The notes under the pieces are model-generated. The model did no database searches. It had not been told where the DNA came from and saw only the letters and a list, made by a program, of their open reading frames with translations. The position numbers and the translations under genes were made by a program. From JALOOB01 sp964387985 (GTDB lineage Bacteria; Chloroflexota; Anaerolineae; CG2-30-64-16): a stretch of DNA of 64,000 bases. This document shows positions 43,339 to 51,862 of the stretch, in pieces (the first letter of the stretch is position 1; every line of letters begins with the position of its first letter). Where the stretch lies: contig CAYLZG010000002.1 of assembly GCA_964387985.1 (NCBI GenBank), forward strand, positions 1 through 64,000, written 5' to 3'.

Positions 43339-44142
43339 TTGCACGCGCACTTTCTGGATCCTTACCGCTATCGCGAATCGCCTATCCATGCGCTGGATCC
43401 GCGGGTGAAGTTCGTCCTGGCCGTGGCGTTCATCATCACGACGGCCCTCATCCCTCCCGGCGCATGGCCCGCGTACGTGCTGCTGTATGCGGCCGTGCTA
43501 TCGGTGATTCTGCTGTCCGAACTCGGCATTGGCCTGGTGATGAAGCGCGCGGTTTTGGCTGCGCCTTTCGTCCTCGCGGCACTGCCGCTGCTGTTCACCG
43601 TGCCCGGCGACGCGCTTGGCGTATTCCGCATCGGCGCATGGACACTGACGATCAGCTCGCCCGGTTTGGAGCGCTTTGTCAGTGTGGCGCTCAAATCGTG
43701 GCTCTCCGTGCAAATGGCCATCGTTCTGGCTTCGTCAACGTCATTCCCCGATTTGCTTGCTGCAATGCGCGCGCTGCGCTTGCCCCGTCTTCTTGTCGCG
43801 ATCATCGGCCTCATGTGGCGCTACCTGTTCGTGCTCGTGGATGAGGTGATGCGGCTGATGCGCGCGAGGGAGGCGCGCAGCGGACACCCCTCCGAACCGG
43901 CCGGCCGCATCGGAGGTACGCTGGCCTGGCGTGCAAAGGTCACCGGCGGAATGGCGGGCAATCTCATGCTGCGGTCCTTCGACCGGTCCGAACGCATCTA
44001 CGCGGCCATGGCCTCGCGAGGCTACGATGGTGAAGTGCGGGGCCTGCCGCGTCCGCCGGTGTCCCGTGGCGGGTGGCTCGTGCTGGCAGGCGGCCTGGTG
44101 TTTCTTGTGTTGGTACTGCTGATAGGGCTTCTGGTTTCGTAA
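43339..44142 (+). CDS. cbiQ: cobalt/nickel ECF transporter transmembrane protein CbiQ
   Basis: 267 residues, EcfT/CbiQ family, with about five to six membrane segments and the cytoplasmic coupling helices: ...YLFVLVDEVMRLMRAREARS and a second Ala-Arg-Gly block ERIYAAMASRGYDGE. These bind the ATPase grooves. Start is TTG at 43339, 10 bp after cbiM. It couples CbiO to CbiM. Confidence 0.9.
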   Translation: MHAHFLDPYRYRESPIHALDPRVKFVLAVAFIITTALIPPGAWPAYVLLYAAVLSVILLSELGIGLVMKRAVLAAPFVLAALPLLFTVPGDALGVFRIGAWTLTISSPGLERFVSVALKSWLSVQMAIVLASSTSFPDLLAAMRALRLPRLLVAIIGLMWRYLFVLVDEVMRLMRAREARSGHPSEPAGRIGGTLAWRAKVTGGMAGNLMLRSFDRSERIYAAMASRGYDGEVRGLPRPPVSRGGWLVLAGGLVFLVLVLLIGLLVS

Positions 44143-44150
44143 GGTATTGC

Positions 44151-44864
44151 ATGCACCATACAGTCGAAGTCGAGAATCTTACGTTTTCTTACCCGGACGG
44201 CCACCCGGCCCTCCGGGATGTGTCTCTGTCCGTGGCGCCGGGTGAGAAAGTCGCACTGCTCGGTCCGAATGGCGCGGGTAAGTCAACGCTCATCCTTCAC
44301 CTGAACGGAATCCTGCGTGTCCAATCCGGCTCTGTCTGTGTGGCTGGGATCACGGTCGGGGAGAAGACGCTTGGCCGTGTCCGGGCAGCCGTCGGACTGG
44401 TCTTTCAGAATCCGGACGATCAGCTGTTTTCGCCGACAGTCTTCGATGATGTTGCATTCGGCCCGATCTACCAGGGACTGCCGGAGGCTGAGGTGAGGGC
44501 GCGCGTCCAGGAGGCGCTTGCGGCCGTTCGCATGGATGAGTACAAGCAGCGCGTGTCGCACCACCTGAGCACCGGTGAGAAGAAGCGCATAGCGATCGCT
44601 TCGGTGCTTTCGATGCGACCGGAAATCCTGGTGCTCGATGAGCCAACTGCAGGGTTGGATCCGCGTGCTCGCCGCGGACTGATCAACCTCATTCGCGAGC
44701 TGCCTCAAACGATGCTGGTTGCGACGCACGATATTCGGATGGTCGTAGAGCTGTTCCATCGATCGGTCATCATGGATACCGGTGAGATCGTCGCAGATGG
44801 CCCTTCTGAGCGCATCCTGGCGGATGAGGCACTGCTGGCTGCACATGGGCTGGAGGTGTACTGA
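44151..44864 (+). CDS. cbiO: cobalt/nickel ECF transporter ATPase CbiO
   Basis: 237 residues, one ABC domain: Walker A GPNGAGKST, Q-loop FQNPDDQLFSPTVFDDVAFGP, signature LSTGEKKRIAIA and Walker B ILVLDEPTAGLD. The QNPDDQLF segment is typical of ECF/Cbi ATPases. ATG 44151 matches the family start; the longer frame overlaps cbiQ. As the only ATPase in this operon it probably works as a homodimer. Its stop overlaps the fur start by one base. Confidence 0.92.
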   Translation: MHHTVEVENLTFSYPDGHPALRDVSLSVAPGEKVALLGPNGAGKSTLILHLNGILRVQSGSVCVAGITVGEKTLGRVRAAVGLVFQNPDDQLFSPTVFDDVAFGPIYQGLPEAEVRARVQEALAAVRMDEYKQRVSHHLSTGEKKRIAIASVLSMRPEILVLDEPTAGLDPRARRGLINLIRELPQTMLVATHDIRMVVELFHRSVIMDTGEIVADGPSERILADEALLAAHGLEVY

Positions 44865-45313
44865 TGTCGTGTGAGGAGAAGCTGTTTCGCACCCTGCGCG
44901 AACACGGGATGCGCGTGACACCCCAGCGTGAGCTTGTCTTGTCGGTTCTGCATGACGTCGAGGGCCATGCTTCGGCAGAGGAGATCTATCGCCGCGTGCA
45001 ACTCCGCAGCACGGTGATAGACATCTCCACCGTTTACCGTACGCTAGAGATGATGCAATCGATGAGCATGCTGGAGAGTATTGAAGGCGCAGATGGACAG
45101 CGCCGCTTCGCGCTCAGGCATACGCATGATCGACATTCGCACCTCGTCTGTTCCTGCTGCGGCGCAGTCATCGAGACCAGCCTTGAACCCCTGCAGAGCC
45201 TTGCGGAGACCCTGCACCAGGAGTACGGTTTCGTACTTGCGGCAGACCAGCTGACGTTGCCCGGGGTGTGTGCTCAATGTGACAAATCATGCAGCACTGA
45301 CGATCAAAGTTAG
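44864..45313 (+). CDS. Fur-family metal-responsive repressor (Nur/Zur-like)
   Basis: 149 residues with an N-terminal winged helix (RVTPQRELVLSVL, VYRTLEMM) and a C-terminal dimerisation domain. Two Cys pairs (CSCC and CAQC) form the structural zinc site, and the HTHDRHSH cluster is the probable sensory site. Being translated directly from the cbiO end (TGATG overlap), it most likely regulates this operon through the TTGCAA operator at 42304-42330, sensing nickel or cobalt. Other family members (Fur, Zur, PerR) cannot be fully excluded. Confidence 0.88.
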   Translation: MSCEEKLFRTLREHGMRVTPQRELVLSVLHDVEGHASAEEIYRRVQLRSTVIDISTVYRTLEMMQSMSMLESIEGADGQRRFALRHTHDRHSHLVCSCCGAVIETSLEPLQSLAETLHQEYGFVLAADQLTLPGVCAQCDKSCSTDDQS

Positions 45314-45331
45314 GGTCTTTTCTCTCCCCCG

Positions 45332-45340
45332 TGATACAAT
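45332..45340 (+). promoter_or_regulatory. candidate extended -10 promoter of the glyA-gcvT fusion gene
   Basis: TGATACAAT (45332-45340) is an extended -10 in the 55-bp gap before the gene at 45369. No good -35 is seen. Confidence 0.35.
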
Positions 45341-45368
45341 CCACACGATAAAAGCAAAGGAGCGTGCC

Positions 45369-48300
45369 ATGCTCGACTTCTTCACGACGGCCCTGCAAAC
45401 CCTCGATCCCGACGTCCACGATCTGATCAACTATGAGGCGGAACGCCAGGCTCGGAAGATCATCATGATTCCTTCCGAAAGCCAGGCGCCCGAAGCGGTC
45501 CGAGAGGCTCTCGGCTCGGTGTTCCAAAACATATACGCTGAAGGCTATCCAAACCCTGATACTCATGCGTTGACGCAAAGCCAGATTCTGGATTATTCAT
45601 TGCAGCTGGCGCGCTATCGCCGCTTGGGTGACGAGCGCTACTACAAGGGCGTCGAGTATGCCGACGTGATTGAGGCACTCGCCCGCCGCCGCGCAGCCGA
45701 GGCTTACGCGGCCAATGGGATCGGGCCGGAAGATATCTGGGCCAATGTCCAGCCGCTATCCGGCTCACCCGCCAACAGCGCCATATACGCCGCGTTGGTT
45801 CCGGTTGGAGCGACGGTCATGGGCATGGACTTGCTTCACGGCGGCCATCTTACGCATGGTAGCCCGGTCAACCGCTCCGGCAAGCTCTATAAGATAGTCT
45901 CCTATGGAATTGACCCGCAGACCGAGAGGCTGAATTACGAGGCGATTGAAGCGCTGGCCCGAGAGCACAAGCCCAAGATGATCATAGCCGGATATACCTC
46001 GTATCCCTGGATGCCCGACTGGGCTCGTTTTCGGGAGATCGCGGATGCGGTTGGGGCTTATCTCCTGGCTGATATCTCCCACATCGCGGGCATGGTTGCG
46101 GCCGGTGTTGTTCCAAGTCCGATTGGCCACGCTCACGTGATCTCGTTCACCACGCACAAGACACTCTACGGCCCTCGCGGCGCCTGTATCCTGACCACTG
46201 ACAAGCTGCTGGCGGGCAAGGTTGACTCGGCAGTCTTTCCGGGCGAGCAGGGTGGACCTCACATGAACGCAATTGCCGGTATGGCCGTTGCGTTCAAGCT
46301 GGCGACTACTGAGCCGTTCCGAGAGATGCAACAGCGAGTGGTCGCAAATGCGCGGCACCTGGCCAGCGAGCTTCAGCGTCACGGCCTCCGTATCCCGTAT
46401 GGCGGCACCGACACGCATCTGCTGCTGGTCGATACCAAGAGCGTGCGCGCAGCCTCCGGGGTGAGTCCGGACAAGAAGAAGGGGACGCCTCTGATGGGCG
46501 ATGTTGCGGCCAACATCCTCGACCTGGCCGGCGTTGTCTGCAACCGTAATACCATCCCCGGTGATAAGAGTGCGCGTACGCCCTCCGGAATTCGTTTGGG
46601 AACGCCGTGGATCACGCAACGCGGGTTCGGCGAGGCCGAGGTAACCCGGCTGGCAGAGATCATTGCCGGAGTGCTCAAGGCCTGCCGGCCGCACGCACAC
46701 GCCGGCCGTCGCGGCCCGGTCTACTCAGCACGCATCGACTTCGACGTTCTTGAAGAAGCCAGGCGGGATGTGGTGGATCTGGCCTGCTGTGTCGACCTGC
46801 CGCCCGACTACAAGCCCTCCGGCTATCCACATCACTACTTCATGTACAAAGCTACGAAGGACCCGGGCGGGGAGTGGGATGTCATTCAGATCGAAGGCCA
46901 GCACGCCCGCGGTTTCTGCAACGTCTCGATGACGAACGACGTGTACGCGCTCGGCGTGGGTGAAGCTCAGCCCACCTGGCTCTTGAAGCCTGACGGGACG
47001 TTGTTGAGCGAGGCTGTCCTTAAGCGGCCCGGTACTGAAACGACCCGACTGCAGGTTCTCGTTCCGAAGGAGAAGGAGGCGCGCGTTGCTGCCTGGCTGC
47101 GCAGCCTGTCCGACGGCTACGTGACGGTCGATCTAGATGATGACTTCATGAAGGCGCCCGGCCCGGTGGTCGTCAGCCGGTTGGCGCATCAACTTACGGA
47201 TGAGTGGCCCGAGCGGCCGCCACAGCCCGAAGACTTCACCAGGGGCACCGTCGGCTGGGCTTACGACAAGCCCTATTGGATCGGCCATCGTCACTGCCCG
47301 CGGCCTGAGCAGGAGGTCAATCGTGACCTGCAGCCCCTGCCCAAATTCGAGTGGCAGGAGCCCGAAGTTGCCCTTAAGCGCACCACCCTGTACGACACTC
47401 ACCGGCGCATGGGCGCCAAGATCGTCCCGTTCGCCGGTTACGAGATGCCGGTGCAATACTCGTCGGTGATGGAAGAGCACCTGGCCGTCCGCAGGAATGC
47501 CGGCTTGTTTGACGTCAGCCACATGGGGCTGTTCGAATTCAGCGGCGAGAACGTTCACCTGTTCCTGCACACGATCGCAACCAATGATATCACGCTACTG
47601 GGTGTCAGCGACTCGCAGTACAGCTATCTGCTTGCGCCCGACGGCAGCGTCATCGACGACATCTGGGTCTACCGGCTGGAGCAAGAACGCTATTGGGTGG
47701 TTGTCAACGCGTCGAATAACGACAAGGATTGGGCATGGATCCGGGCCGTCTGTGAGAACTCCGTCCGAATCGATGAGGATAGGCCCTGGATACGAGCGTT
47801 GGGCACAGAGAAAGTGGAGATGTTCGACATGCGCGATCCTGCCCGCGGCGATGCACAGCGGGTTCAGATCGCCCTGCAAGGGCCGCGTTCGCGTGACATT
47901 CTATTGTCCACGTTAGGCCCGGATGACCCGTTCCGCGCGACACTTCTGGACATGAAGCGTAACCAGATCGCCCACGGTGTCTGGATGGGCTATGATCTCT
48001 GGCTTTCCCGAACGGGGTACACAGGCGAGCCGGTGGCGTTCGAGATCTTCGCCCATCCGGCCGATCTGCCTGGTCTGTGGCTGGCCCTGCTTGAGGCGGG
48101 CAAGTCATTTGGACTCAAACCGTGCGGCCTGGCCGCGCGCGACAGCCTGCGCATCGAAGCGGGCCTGCCGCTGTACGGTCACGAGCTGGCTGGTCCGCTG
48201 GAGCTCAACCCGGGGGCTGCGGGCTTCGCACCTTACGTGAAAGTATATAAGCCATACTTCATCGGCAAGGATGCCTATGTGGCTGCGGAGGCGAAACGCC

Positions 48301-48605
48301 AGGCGCGCCNNNNNNNNNNGGTGGAAGAGGAGCGCGCGCCGCTGCTCTCACAGGGCGATGTGATCGTCAGCCGTAAGGGCCGGGTCATCGGCTGGGTGAC
48401 CAGCTGCTCGATCAACACCGAGGGGCGGCTGGTCGGTCTGGCATACGTCCAGGAACCGCACCACGAACGCGGCACCCGGCTGGGAGTGTACAGGGCAGGC
48501 AAGGATTCCTGGGAGACGGAGCCTCTTGAGCAACTGTCTTTTGGGGATCGTGTGATGCTGCCTGAGGACATTACGATCCTGCCGAGGTTCTTGAACAAGC
48601 AGTAG
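45369..48605 (+). CDS. glyA/gcvT: serine hydroxymethyltransferase - aminomethyltransferase (GcvT) fusion
   Basis: About 1078 residues. Residues 1-440 are a PLP-dependent SHMT with Schiff-base Lys264 in FTTHKTLYGPRG and the C-terminal RLGTPWITQRGF. Residues about 668-1078 are a GcvT, from LYDTHRRMGAKIVPFAGYEMPVQY to the C-terminal barrel. Between them (about 440-665) a degenerate module with SMTNDVYALGVGEAQPTWLL recalls part of a GcvT fold. The fusion would join serine-glycine interconversion with the T-protein step of glycine cleavage, both using methylene-THF. The ATG at 45369 follows AAAGGAG. A 10-N gap covers about residues 981-984. No gcvH or gcvP is nearby. Confidence 0.92.
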   Translation: MLDFFTTALQTLDPDVHDLINYEAERQARKIIMIPSESQAPEAVREALGSVFQNIYAEGYPNPDTHALTQSQILDYSLQLARYRRLGDERYYKGVEYADVIEALARRRAAEAYAANGIGPEDIWANVQPLSGSPANSAIYAALVPVGATVMGMDLLHGGHLTHGSPVNRSGKLYKIVSYGIDPQTERLNYEAIEALAREHKPKMIIAGYTSYPWMPDWARFREIADAVGAYLLADISHIAGMVAAGVVPSPIGHAHVISFTTHKTLYGPRGACILTTDKLLAGKVDSAVFPGEQGGPHMNAIAGMAVAFKLATTEPFREMQQRVVANARHLASELQRHGLRIPYGGTDTHLLLVDTKSVRAASGVSPDKKKGTPLMGDVAANILDLAGVVCNRNTIPGDKSARTPSGIRLGTPWITQRGFGEAEVTRLAEIIAGVLKACRPHAHAGRRGPVYSARIDFDVLEEARRDVVDLACCVDLPPDYKPSGYPHHYFMYKATKDPGGEWDVIQIEGQHARGFCNVSMTNDVYALGVGEAQPTWLLKPDGTLLSEAVLKRPGTETTRLQVLVPKEKEARVAAWLRSLSDGYVTVDLDDDFMKAPGPVVVSRLAHQLTDEWPERPPQPEDFTRGTVGWAYDKPYWIGHRHCPRPEQEVNRDLQPLPKFEWQEPEVALKRTTLYDTHRRMGAKIVPFAGYEMPVQYSSVMEEHLAVRRNAGLFDVSHMGLFEFSGENVHLFLHTIATNDITLLGVSDSQYSYLLAPDGSVIDDIWVYRLEQERYWVVVNASNNDKDWAWIRAVCENSVRIDEDRPWIRALGTEKVEMFDMRDPARGDAQRVQIALQGPRSRDILLSTLGPDDPFRATLLDMKRNQIAHGVWMGYDLWLSRTGYTGEPVAFEIFAHPADLPGLWLALLEAGKSFGLKPCGLAARDSLRIEAGLPLYGHELAGPLELNPGAAGFAPYVKVYKPYFIGKDAYVAAEAKRQARXXXXVEEERAPLLSQGDVIVSRKGRVIGWVTSCSINTEGRLVGLAYVQEPHHERGTRLGVYRAGKDSWETEPLEQLSFGDRVMLPEDITILPRFLNKQ
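48310..48319. other. 10-N assembly gap inside the glyA-gcvT gene
   Basis: Ten N bases. With ten unknown bases the frame continues in phase on both sides (KRQAR before, VEEERAPLL after), so the gap may be close to true length, but the fixed size suggests a placeholder. Confidence 0.95.
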
Positions 48606-48610
48606 CCTAA

Positions 48611-48639
48611 TTGCGACTGTTGCGACGTTCATGTACAAT
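48611..48639 (+). promoter_or_regulatory. candidate promoter of the methyltransferase pair
   Basis: TTGCGA (48611-48616), 17-bp spacer, TACAAT (48634-48639). The -10 lies inside the left arm of the long inverted repeat at 48622-48712. Confidence 0.5.
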
Positions 48640-48712
48640 GAGTCACAGAGCTGACCCCGGGTTCTAGATGACGCAGCATGACCTCGACTCATTGGTTGTA
48701 CGTGAACGTCGC
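48622..48712. repeat. long imperfect inverted repeat upstream of the methyltransferase pair
   Basis: The left arm (48622-48644, 23 nt) is repeated inverted at 48686-48712 (27 nt), with 22 of 23 positions matching apart from a 4-nt insertion (GGTT region). The loop is 41 nt. The right arm ends 2 bp before the start codon at 48715, where no Shine-Dalgarno is visible. Neither terminal duplication nor transposase is seen. Confidence 0.75.
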
Positions 48713-48714
48713 AT

Positions 48715-49800
48715 ATGGATGAAGTTGACAATGCCGGTACCAGAAGGGATCCCGCCGAGGATTTGACCTCGGACCGGGACCCTGAGGCGCGGTTGCACGA
48801 GCGTCTGGCCGAGGTTGTCCGCGTCCTGGCGCTGGCAGAGAAGGAAGGCAGGCTGGCTGGTCCGGCCGCCTTCCGGCTGCTGGAAAAGTATCGGACTCCC
48901 TTTGCCGAGGCAATGACCGGCTTTGGCGAAGCCCTGGCAGATTACCTCCCCCTGGATAGCGCATATCCGACGCTTTTTGAACAGCCTGCTTTCTCCGAGG
49001 AGCTTCAGCCGCTGTTATTGGGCTTGCGCCACTTCCCTCTGTTCCGGCGCATTCAGGACTTGGGCAGGCACCACCAGAATGACGAACAGGTTGAGCGGGA
49101 CGTGCTGCTCGGAGGTCAGCCAGGTTTCGACCCGCCTATGAGCCTGCTGGAAGCCTACTATCGCAACACGGTCACGGTGCGCAGTTTTCAGAGCCGAGCT
49201 GCCGCGCTGGCGGAGCTTATGCGCGCTGAGGTTCGCACCCGCGTTCTCTCCGAAGGAAGGCCGGTCCGGATGCTGCGCCTGGTGTGCGGAAGCGGTGTGG
49301 AACCCGAGGCAGTGATGGCCGATCGAGTTTGCGTAGAGAACCTGGTGGTTACGTGTGTGGATACTAGCTTGTTTGCTCTGCGACGGGCGGGACGAGTTCT
49401 GGAGAGGCGGCTTGTACACAAGCCTCGCCTTCTGCGTGCAGACCCGTTGTCGTTGAATTCGAACCCGAACCGGCCGCGCGAGCTCTTCGATATCGTCTAC
49501 ACGCTCACCTTGTTTGTTACGCTGGCCTCTTCCGAGGCTGTAGCGCTGGCGCGCAGCTGCTTCAGCTTTTTGGCGCCCGGAGGCGTGCTGTTGGCGGGCA
49601 GCTATGCGCCCGATCTGCCGCGAAGCGAGAAGGCCTTGTTGGCCGGGTTGCTTGGCCTGAGGATCGAATACCGGGATGAGGAAGATTGGCAGCAGTTGCT
49701 GCGTGCTGCACGCTTTGATCCGGGAAGCATGCGGTTGGAGCGCCCAGCGCCTTCAACGATTTTGGTAGCTGCACCACGCACCAGGGCTGCTCAGCAATGA
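48715..49800 (+). CDS. SAM-methyltransferase-like protein, first of a tandem pair
   Basis: 361 residues. A helical N-terminal half (about 1-165) precedes a class I methyltransferase-like domain: MLRLVCGSGVEPEAV (motif I position), VVTCVDTSLFALRRA (acidic residue of motif II), DIVYTLTLFVTLASSEAVALARSCFSFLAPGGVLLAGSY (motifs IV-VI). The overall look recalls the PhcB-like 3-hydroxypalmitate methyl ester synthases, but this is a by-eye impression. The start has no clear ribosome-binding site. Its stop overlaps the next gene by 4 nt. Confidence 0.65.
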   Translation: MDEVDNAGTRRDPAEDLTSDRDPEARLHERLAEVVRVLALAEKEGRLAGPAAFRLLEKYRTPFAEAMTGFGEALADYLPLDSAYPTLFEQPAFSEELQPLLLGLRHFPLFRRIQDLGRHHQNDEQVERDVLLGGQPGFDPPMSLLEAYYRNTVTVRSFQSRAAALAELMRAEVRTRVLSEGRPVRMLRLVCGSGVEPEAVMADRVCVENLVVTCVDTSLFALRRAGRVLERRLVHKPRLLRADPLSLNSNPNRPRELFDIVYTLTLFVTLASSEAVALARSCFSFLAPGGVLLAGSYAPDLPRSEKALLAGLLGLRIEYRDEEDWQQLLRAARFDPGSMRLERPAPSTILVAAPRTRAAQQ

Positions 49801-50825
49801 ATGAAGAGGCAACGCGCGATGATCTCGGGCCGCTGGCGAAGCGAGTGCAGGAATTGCGGGACCTCGTCGATCGCCTCAGCAGGCAGATGGGTCCCGGGTC
49901 CCTGGGTGCGATTGAGGCAACACTCGCGCGAAATCGCTCGGAAGTCTACGCGGCGATGGACGCGCTGGGCCATGCGGTCCACGCGTACAAGTTGACCTGC
50001 CCCGCACCGGATCGCCTCGACCTTGCGCGCCGCATGGTCGCGGATCCTATTCTTGAGTGGTCCAACACGAGTCCGGTATTCAATCGCGTCCAAGAGGGTA
50101 GACTTCAGCCCTTTTATCATGAGCTGATCCAGTTAGTGCGCGACGCGCGAGCATCCGGTGCCGATGCGCCAGCGTTGATCTTCAATGACTACTATGTCCA
50201 CAGCGTAAGCAGCAACGCAGCACGCAACCGTTTTCAACTCATGGGAGGGCGGCTTTATGTGGAGACGCAGCGCCACCTCGCCTCTGGAGTTCGTTCGCCC
50301 AGGGTGGTCTGTCTTCAATACGACGGTGGCGCGACGCTGATGCAGTTGGCCAGCAATCCGGCTGTAGCCGGAAGGGTGCAGTTCCTATGCCTGGACAGCA
50401 GTGCGCCTGCTATCCGTCATGCCACTCGGACATTGGGGCCTGTCTTCAAGGGGAACATTCAATTTCAGAAGACCGATGTGCGGCGCTGGCTTTTTGGGCC
50501 TGACTGCGAGCAGGAGACCGCCCACGTTGTGATTGCCTTCTCGCTGCTTGAGCGGTGGGACGACCCGACAGTTGTGAGTATTCTGCAGGGCGCGCATCGC
50601 CTCTTATGCAGAGGCGGTGTCCTTCTGGCAGGCAGTGTGACTCCAGAAGTTCCTCTTGGCGAGAAGGCCCTTCAAGAGTGCGTGTTGGCCCGAGCCAAGT
50701 ACGAGCGTAACGAGCAGAAATGGCGAGAGCTCCTCGCCATGACACCGTTTGCCCTCGAAGAAGTAAGCTTCGATTACGAGCCTTTGCACGTCGATCTGGT
50801 GCTCACCGCGCGGCGTGCCGACTAG
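49797..50825 (+). CDS. degenerate SAM-methyltransferase-like protein, second of a tandem pair
   Basis: 342 residues with the same plan as its neighbour: a helical N-terminus (about 1-120), then FNDYYVHSVSSNAARNRFQLMG, VVCLQYDGGATLMQL at the motif I place, FLCLDSSAPAIRHATR, HVVIAFSLLERWDDPTVVSILQGAHRLLCRGGVLLAGSV. The Gly-rich SAM loop is poorer (QYDGGATL) than in a standard enzyme. Start overlaps the previous stop (ATGA). The two may form a heterodimer with one active and one structural subunit; that is inference. Confidence 0.6.
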   Translation: MNEEATRDDLGPLAKRVQELRDLVDRLSRQMGPGSLGAIEATLARNRSEVYAAMDALGHAVHAYKLTCPAPDRLDLARRMVADPILEWSNTSPVFNRVQEGRLQPFYHELIQLVRDARASGADAPALIFNDYYVHSVSSNAARNRFQLMGGRLYVETQRHLASGVRSPRVVCLQYDGGATLMQLASNPAVAGRVQFLCLDSSAPAIRHATRTLGPVFKGNIQFQKTDVRRWLFGPDCEQETAHVVIAFSLLERWDDPTVVSILQGAHRLLCRGGVLLAGSVTPEVPLGEKALQECVLARAKYERNEQKWRELLAMTPFALEEVSFDYEPLHVDLVLTARRAD

Positions 50826-50842
50826 GCCGGCCTCTACCACGG

Positions 50843-51862
50843 TCAGTCGTCGACTGAGGCGTCGATGCTGAGGCCCGAGCGCTCGGGCTTGCTGCACGCT
50901 ACTTCTTCATTCGCTTCCAGGATCGATCCATCCTCGCCGAACCGTTTGAGTACGGCCAGCACCTCGCTCCGAGTCGGCACGTTCAATCCGGTCCCGCGCT
51001 TCTGCACCTTGGCTGCGCCGATGGCATTTGCCAGAACGCCCAATGAGGGCAGCGGTAGCCCATTGAGGTGGCCGAAGACGACGCCTGCCGCGAGGCTGTC
51101 GCCCGCGCCGGTCGCATCCACCACAGGCACCGGGTAGCCCGGCGCGATCTCGAATTGATCCGGCGTCACCAGCAAGCAGCCTGCCACATCGCGCTTGACC
51201 ACCACCAGCTTCGTGTCGGCCGCGACCAGTGCCTGTCCTGCGCTCAACGCATCCCGCGCACCCGTCAGACGCATGGCCTCCTTTTCGTTTGCCAGCACCA
51301 CGTGGGACAGGCTCGCCATCTCCTTGTGCCACTCATTGTTCAGCGAGGGGTTGCCGGGTCCGGGATCGAAGAAGGTGGGCACACCGGCGGACTTGGCTTC
51401 GCGGAATGCCTCGAGCACTAACGCGATGACGCCCTCGGTCTCTGCCCAGCCGTCCGCGAATATGGCGCAGGCATTGCGGATCTCCTGGCGCCACGATTCC
51501 GAGAGTGCGTTCACGCGCAGCTCACCCTGGTAACCCAAATACGCCGGCTCGCCTGCTGAGTCGACGACCACGCCTGCTACGGGTGTGCGCACTGCCGGGC
51601 TAACCACGATGTGGCCACAGTCGATGCCCTCGCTTTGCAGTCCTTCCAGCACGGCCTCGCCGAAGGCATCATATCCCAGCTCGCCCAGGCACATCACGTT
51701 CAGCCCAAGTCGCGCGGCCATGATGGCTGTGTTGCACGAGCCTCCCGGCCCAAGCTGCAGATAGGTGACGCGCTGCAGGTCGGTCGCCTGGACGGGGAAC
51801 GCAGGAATGTGCATCGACAAATCAGCGATCAGGTCCGCGATCACGATGACGGGTGCAGGCAT
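50843..51862 (-). CDS. PfkB-family kinase linked to an ECF importer
   Basis: 339 residues, ribokinase fold: LGPGGSCNTAIMAARLGL near the start and VDATGAGDSLAAG with the catalytic Asp near the end. It phosphorylates a sugar, nucleoside or vitamin-like compound. Its ATG (51862, GGAGG upstream) lies 22 nt inside the EcfA2 gene, so the kinase is the last gene of the ECF unit and probably traps the imported compound. A Ser/Asp-rich tail of about 30 residues (ANEEVACSKPERSG) is extra to the family. Confidence 0.88.
   Translation of the reverse strand: MPAPVIVIADLIADLSMHIPAFPVQATDLQRVTYLQLGPGGSCNTAIMAARLGLNVMCLGELGYDAFGEAVLEGLQSEGIDCGHIVVSPAVRTPVAGVVVDSAGEPAYLGYQGELRVNALSESWRQEIRNACAIFADGWAETEGVIALVLEAFREAKSAGVPTFFDPGPGNPSLNNEWHKEMASLSHVVLANEKEAMRLTGARDALSAGQALVAADTKLVVVKRDVAGCLLVTPDQFEIAPGYPVPVVDATGAGDSLAAGVVFGHLNGLPLPSLGVLANAIGAAKVQKRGTGLNVPTRSEVLAVLKRFGEDGSILEANEEVACSKPERSGLSIDASVDD

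Noticed and set aside
45765..46700. 311-codon minus-strand frame opposite the SHMT part
   Set aside because: Shadow of a highly conserved PLP enzyme; no similarity seen.
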